NCBI GenBank assembly: GCA_030152625.1 | Contig: JASLJD010000026.1 | Coordinates: 1-5,892, forward strand | Direction of reading: 5' to 3' | Source: Erysipelothrix sp. | GTDB lineage: Bacteria; Bacillota_I; Bacilli_A; Erysipelotrichales; Erysipelotrichaceae | DNA: 5,892 nt | Shown: piece by piece, positions 4,675 to 5,892 of the stretch | Layout of the letters: each line of letters starts with the position of its first letter | Position numbering within the stretch: the first letter of the stretch is position 1 | The notes under the pieces: model-generated | The model's input: only the letters and a program-made list of their open reading frames with translations | What the model was told of the DNA's origin: nothing | Databases searched by the model: none | Program-made: the position numbers and the translations under genes

Positions 4675-5892
4675 AACATTATTGAAAATACAAACACGCA
4701 TTTTCACGAATCGTTTAATTGTCTTTTTTAAGAAAATCCCCCTTATTGGACGCTTCTTTAAGAAAAAGTCTCTAGAGCAATATGAACATAAAACATCCTT
4801 TGAACTGGTGATGATGTTTTTTCAATTCCTGAATATTTTCGTTCGAAAAGCTGCATACCTTGCTTTTATTTATTTTATAGCCAGCGGCTTAGAAGAAATT
4901 TTAGGAAGCCTTCCTTTTTTTAATCGCTTTCCAAGTGAAGCCTATTGGCTAGTGTTATGGATCAGTTTTCTATCTTGGGGATTTTTCTCCAATATTCCTT
5001 CTAAAAACGATGCCTTAGCGAAGACTCTTTTGAAAGGCTTTCGTGTTGACTTTGCAAGTTATTATCGATTCAGAGTTTTTGAAAGAGCGCTTGATAGACT
5101 GATCTATATTCTTTTGCTTTTTATCACTTTAAAGCTGATGAATTTCTCGTTTGTGATGTATTTTATCGTAGGAACAATGGTTTTCTCGCTTGCTGTTTTA
5201 TCAGAAATTTTTGCGTTAAAGCAAATTGAACATGATTTCAAACTATCGCCGAGGGCAGAGATATTGCTTGCTTTCGTGCTTCCTTTTATCCATGTTTTTC
5301 TGATCGTTTTTCTTCCGTATAAAAAAGTTTATCTTTTATTATCTTCGGTTTTATTCCTTTTATCCGTTTTTTATATTTTTAAGTATCGACAATTGTCAAC
5401 TTGGGGTAAAATCGAAAGAATCGCAATTCAAAATATGCATGACTTAGATACCATTTTGCAAAATGCAGAAGATGCAAATGTTCAGAATTTAGAAGTTGAT
5501 AAAGATATCCAAATAAGTAATTTTAACTACCATGGTCAAAATTATTATCACCATCTTTTTTTAGACCGTCACCGGAATTTATGGTTGAAGCCGCTCAAAC
5601 GGGCAAGCATTGTGATTACGCTTCTTTTCACGATCTTATCGATTCTTCTTTTTATTTTAAAATTAAAAGTTCCTGATAAACTGTTGACCATCGATTGGTA
5701 TGATGCCTTCGCAACCTTACTTTCTTTTTATACGATTTATTTTTACTTTAGTAATTTAAGTGAAAAAATGACAAAAGTTTATTATATACATGGTGACTAT
5801 GATTTGCTACATTACTCTTTTTATCGAAACAAACATACACTGTGGAAAAAGTTTTTACTTCGTTTTAAGAGTATTTTAATTATTAATTTTAT
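4667..5892 (+). CDS. ABC exporter membrane protein (partial, runs off window)
   Basis: An open frame of 408 codons starts with ATG inside the end of the ATPase gene (8-bp overlap) and has no stop before the window edge. It begins with a basic cytoplasmic segment that includes KKIPLIGRFFKKK (22-34). Hydrophobic spans follow near 59-75, 93-110, 144-165, 167-184, 199-217 and 221-238. A hydrophilic stretch with clustered Asn, Asp, Tyr and His (about 250-310) comes next, then further spans near 313-333 and 346-362, and the start of another near 402. This fits the membrane half of the exporter. I cannot place it in a named family. No clear Shine-Dalgarno site is seen apart from GGAG (4653-4656), 10 bases upstream; coupling to the ATPase probably drives translation. 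Confidence 0.85.
   Translation, partial: MPETLLKIQTRIFTNRLIVFFKKIPLIGRFFKKKSLEQYEHKTSFELVMMFFQFLNIFVRKAAYLAFIYFIASGLEEILGSLPFFNRFPSEAYWLVLWISFLSWGFFSNIPSKNDALAKTLLKGFRVDFASYYRFRVFERALDRLIYILLLFITLKLMNFSFVMYFIVGTMVFSLAVLSEIFALKQIEHDFKLSPRAEILLAFVLPFIHVFLIVFLPYKKVYLLLSSVLFLLSVFYIFKYRQLSTWGKIERIAIQNMHDLDTILQNAEDANVQNLEVDKDIQISNFNYHGQNYYHHLFLDRHRNLWLKPLKRASIVITLLFTILSILLFILKLKVPDKLLTIDWYDAFATLLSFYTIYFYFSNLSEKMTKVYYIHGDYDLLHYSFYRNKHTLWKKFLLRFKSILIINF

Overview
The window is low-GC, with TGA used as an ordinary stop codon, strong AG-rich Shine-Dalgarno sites, Gram-positive style promoters and intrinsic terminators. This points to a Bacillota genome. An Erysipelotrichia- or Clostridia-like host is possible, but nothing seen here fixes the genus. 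There are no insertion sequences, phage genes, tRNAs, rRNAs or CRISPR arrays, so it reads as an ordinary chromosomal segment.

Layout, left to right. Positions 1-70 may hold the N-terminal end of a leftward membrane protein running off the window (weak). A rightward isochorismatase-superfamily cysteine hydrolase, probably a nicotinamidase (135-674), has its own compact promoter and a small terminator. Next is a rightward two-gene unit: an unrecognised 136-residue acidic, aromatic-rich protein (740-1150), then an aldo/keto reductase (1168-2082). A 375-bp gap follows, containing a long-stem terminator (2214-2259), several dyads and a second, perfect 13-bp terminator (2428-2459). That second terminator closes a leftward operon encoding an iron-export type ABC transporter, fetA (3197-3862) and fetB (2458-3216). 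A 122-bp divergent intergenic region with two dyads separates it from a rightward ABC exporter: an ATPase (3985-4674) overlapping by 8 bp a multi-spanning membrane protein (from 4667) that is cut by the window's right edge.

Working together. FetA and FetB form one transporter; the FetB match rests on long conserved motifs. The ATPase and truncated membrane protein almost certainly form a second exporter, with unknown substrate. The hydrolase, the unknown protein and the reductase are metabolic or redox genes with no proven link to the transporters. Links such as NAD salvage, NADPH-dependent reduction and iron efflux are only speculation.

No clearly new biological system is visible. The best leads are the dyads between the two divergent transporters, the structured gap at 2260-2459, the unknown 136-residue protein, and the unassigned exporter.
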